Source: Chloroflexi bacterium HGW-Chloroflexi-3
GTDB taxonomy: Bacteria > Chloroflexota > Anaerolineae > Anaerolineales > Anaerolineaceae
Length of the DNA: 64,000 bases
Assembly (NCBI GenBank): GCA_002842045.1
Contig: PHBX01000001.1
Location: 62,001 to 126,000 of the forward strand
Direction: 5' to 3'
The notes under the pieces were generated by a model. It was given only the letters and a program-made list of their open reading frames with translations. It was not told the origin of the DNA and made no database searches. The stretch's first letter is position 1, and every line of letters starts with the position of its first letter. Below are positions 62,469 through 64,000 of the stretch, one piece after another. Position numbers and translations under genes: made by a program.

Positions 62469-62476
62469 TTTCTGGG

Positions 62477-63892
62477 TTAAGTATCCTGAACCATGATACT
62501 ACTGCGTTCTAAAAATCGGTTGAAAACATCTTCTCCATTTAATTTTTTATTATGCGAATGAATAATTCTTAAAAGCGGTAGGAGTTCTGGTAAGTAGTCT
62601 TTACCGCTAACCTGCTGTGTCCAATAAATCGCTTGAGCAGCATAAGCAATCACGTTTTGGGGTTCTATTCTATCAAAATCTTCAAAAAACCAGCCGCAAG
62701 ACGTGTACATTCTCTGACGTTCATATTGAGCAGATAATAAATTATCAAATTTTAATTCATCAAAACCATCGAGGTTTGGGCTAATCAACTGACGAATGAA
62801 CACTCCTTTAGACGTATTATCTAGAATCACATCGATGAATCGGTGTCTTAATTCCCAAATATCTGCTGTGAATTTCGACAATTCAGTTTGATACACCTCA
62901 TTGACAATTTCACTAACCCTGTCAATAAATTGTCTTAAGTATTTTTTCCACTCACTATGTGGAGTACAATCACATCCAGTTGACCATCTACTCACACCAT
63001 GGTGACAACTCCAGGATGTTTTTTCTTTAATTTTTATATACTCTTTTGGTGGATTATCTTTTAACCACAATCCTGGAAAAATTTGCGAAATATTTTTATT
63101 TGTCAATGATCCATTCATGAGGTGCGCTAAAAATTTGTCCCGGAATGGTTGGTGATGTCCATATAATTCACCGTCGGATGCTAACAACAAGTATTTGGGA
63201 CTCTTCGGATTGCTATTGTGAATCAGGTTTGGCATAACAAAATTATTAGCAAAAATGTCTGCATTAATCGTAGTTATTGGATTGAAACTAATTTGTGTAC
63301 TCAGATCTTGATGGTAAAAAAATACAGCAATCCGCTTATGATCTGATAATTTTACCCAATATGGTTGCGTAATATCCAGGTTTTCTGACACAGCTTGCCA
63401 TGGAGCAAGTATTGTGAATTCAATCCCAAAATTAACCAGGATTTCAAGTGTTTCCATATCTACAGCAGTTTCCGGTAACCAGGCTCCAGCTGGCCGATGT
63501 CCAAATCGATGCTTATAATCTTCAATACCCCATAAGATTTGGGTAATTTTATCTTCCTTATTGGCTAATGGCAAAATTGTATGATGATAAGGTTGGGCAA
63601 GTGCGTTTCCGACGCCAAATTTTTCAAAATTTTCCCGTTCTTGAGAAATAATTCTTGTATAAATATCAGGATATTTCTTCTCCATCCAATTTAATAACGT
63701 TGGCCCAAAATTGAAGCTGATTTTTTTGAAATTCTCCAACTCTGTATTGGGCAAATAACAATGACTGAAAATTAATTCATTCCAATTTTTATATGGGAAT
63801 GCTCCACGTTCTTCTGGAATTTCGCCTGTTATTGGATCTTCACGAGAGGGTTGATAAAAATGGCCATGAACACAAAAACCTATATCACTCAT
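62477..63892 (-). CDS. GH57-family glycoside hydrolase-like protein
   Basis: The 471-residue protein has a GH57 N-terminal domain. CVHGHFYQPSRED opens the barrel, GAWLPETAVDMETLEIL carries a candidate catalytic Glu, and LLLASDGELYGHHQPFRDK holds the candidate catalytic Asp. The second half (HHGVSRWSTGCDC, YERQRMYTSCGWFFEDFDR) resembles the DUF3536-type region found with GH57. GH57 enzymes act on alpha-glucans (amylases, branching enzymes), consistent with glycogen genes in the window; the exact activity is unknown. ATG 63892 has AAGGA upstream and is preferred over TTG 63913. Confidence 0.85.
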   Translation of the reverse strand: MSDIGFCVHGHFYQPSREDPITGEIPEERGAFPYKNWNELIFSHCYLPNTELENFKKISFNFGPTLLNWMEKKYPDIYTRIISQERENFEKFGVGNALAQPYHHTILPLANKEDKITQILWGIEDYKHRFGHRPAGAWLPETAVDMETLEILVNFGIEFTILAPWQAVSENLDITQPYWVKLSDHKRIAVFFYHQDLSTQISFNPITTINADIFANNFVMPNLIHNSNPKSPKYLLLASDGELYGHHQPFRDKFLAHLMNGSLTNKNISQIFPGLWLKDNPPKEYIKIKEKTSWSCHHGVSRWSTGCDCTPHSEWKKYLRQFIDRVSEIVNEVYQTELSKFTADIWELRHRFIDVILDNTSKGVFIRQLISPNLDGFDELKFDNLLSAQYERQRMYTSCGWFFEDFDRIEPQNVIAYAAQAIYWTQQVSGKDYLPELLPLLRIIHSHNKKLNGEDVFNRFLERSSIMVQDT

Positions 63893-63909
63893 ATTTTTTC
63901 CTTTTTGTT

Positions 63910-64000
63910 TCAAGTTGTAAGAAAATCCAATGATTGGGTAAACCTGGCTGGCAAAATACCATACTGTCTAGGTAAAATATCCAGTGCAGTTGTTCGATCC
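63910..64000 (-). CDS. 3' end of an unidentified gene, cut by window edge
   Basis: One minus-strand frame is open from the window edge to a TGA at 63912-63910, giving 29 residues (ALDILPRQYGILPARFTQ in the middle). It reads like a normal protein C-terminus and lies 17 bp before the GH57 start, so the two may be one operon. A second frame is also open here, so the call is tentative and I cannot identify the product. Confidence 0.35.
   Translation of the reverse strand, partial: DRTTALDILPRQYGILPARFTQSLDFLTT

Noticed and set aside
1..64000. CRISPR arrays, tRNA, rRNA, insertion sequences
   Set aside because: No regularly spaced repeats, no tRNA-like cloverleaf ends with CCA or GTTCRA, no transposase frame and no terminal inverted repeats were found by reading.

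Overview
The window is a densely packed, AT-rich bacterial chromosome segment with no rRNA, tRNA, CRISPR array, insertion sequence or prophage that I can see. The gene content best fits a member of the Chloroflexota, probably an Anaerolineae-type bacterium. Supporting genes are a transaldolase-glucose-6-phosphate isomerase fusion, a type 2 isopentenyl-diphosphate isomerase next to a prenyl synthase, a Tad/Flp pilus locus without a secretin, a polyphosphate glucokinase, a MoaD-MoaE fusion, a baseplate-J-like envelope protein beside ruvX and mltG, and Thr/Pro-rich linkers in exported proteins. The taxonomic call is an inference from gene content.

Layout. 1-4.3 kb (minus): pentose-phosphate operon tkt-rpiB-tal/pgi, the last cut by the left edge. 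4.5-8.2 kb: a TlpA thioredoxin with a degenerate Lgt-like membrane protein, then isoprenoid genes on the minus strand and an acyl carrier protein. 8.3-12 kb (minus): sucCD and an SPFH protein fused to a helix-turn-helix, with an unknown partner. 12.1-18.7 kb (plus): a Tad pilus locus with two near-identical mini-pilins, each with its own promoter and terminator, then cpaB, cpaE, cpaF/tadA, tadB and tadC. 18.7-24.4 kb (plus): comFC, hpf, efp, a Cys-rich unknown, a HAD-DinB fusion and ftsH. 24.4-25.7 kb (minus): miaA and yraN. 25.8-33.2 kb (plus): cinA, an amidohydrolase-CYTH fusion, glgA, glgC and malQ. 33.2-40.1 kb: a DMT transporter, ferredoxin, an aspartase/fumarase family enzyme, and the minus operon baseplate-J-like/ruvX/mltG/ppgK. 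40.2-42.4 kb: lipoprotein, DEDDh exonuclease and an MsrQ-like protein. 42.5-50 kb (plus): a pseudo-helicase, a UvrD-type helicase, a stand-alone Fe-S nuclease and recJ. 50.1-52.6 kb: rpsF-ssb-rpsR and a parvulin foldase. 52.6-57 kb (minus): smc and rnc. 57-58.3 kb (minus): moaC and moaD-moaE. 58.4-64 kb: scpA, an unknown gene, mutS, a GH57 protein and the tail of a gene cut by the right edge.

How the parts work together. Glycogen and alpha-glucan handling (glgA, glgC, malQ, ppgK, GH57) feeds a non-oxidative pentose-phosphate module and succinyl-CoA synthetase. Replication and repair genes are prominent: smc, scpA, mutS, recJ, ssb, ruvX and the helicase-nuclease cassette.

The best candidate for an undescribed system is the tight cassette at 42.5-50 kb. 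It looks like an AddAB/AdnAB-type end-processing machine whose single Fe-S nuclease has been split off as its own protein, with one motor lacking its ATPase catalytic residues, and with RecJ translationally close behind. Other notable points are the amidohydrolase-CYTH fusion, a GlgC with Asn in place of the catalytic Asp, an Lgt homologue without its catalytic residues, pilin duplicates diverging almost only at synonymous sites, and several genes whose promoter -10 box sits 6-8 nt before the start codon, implying leaderless mRNAs.
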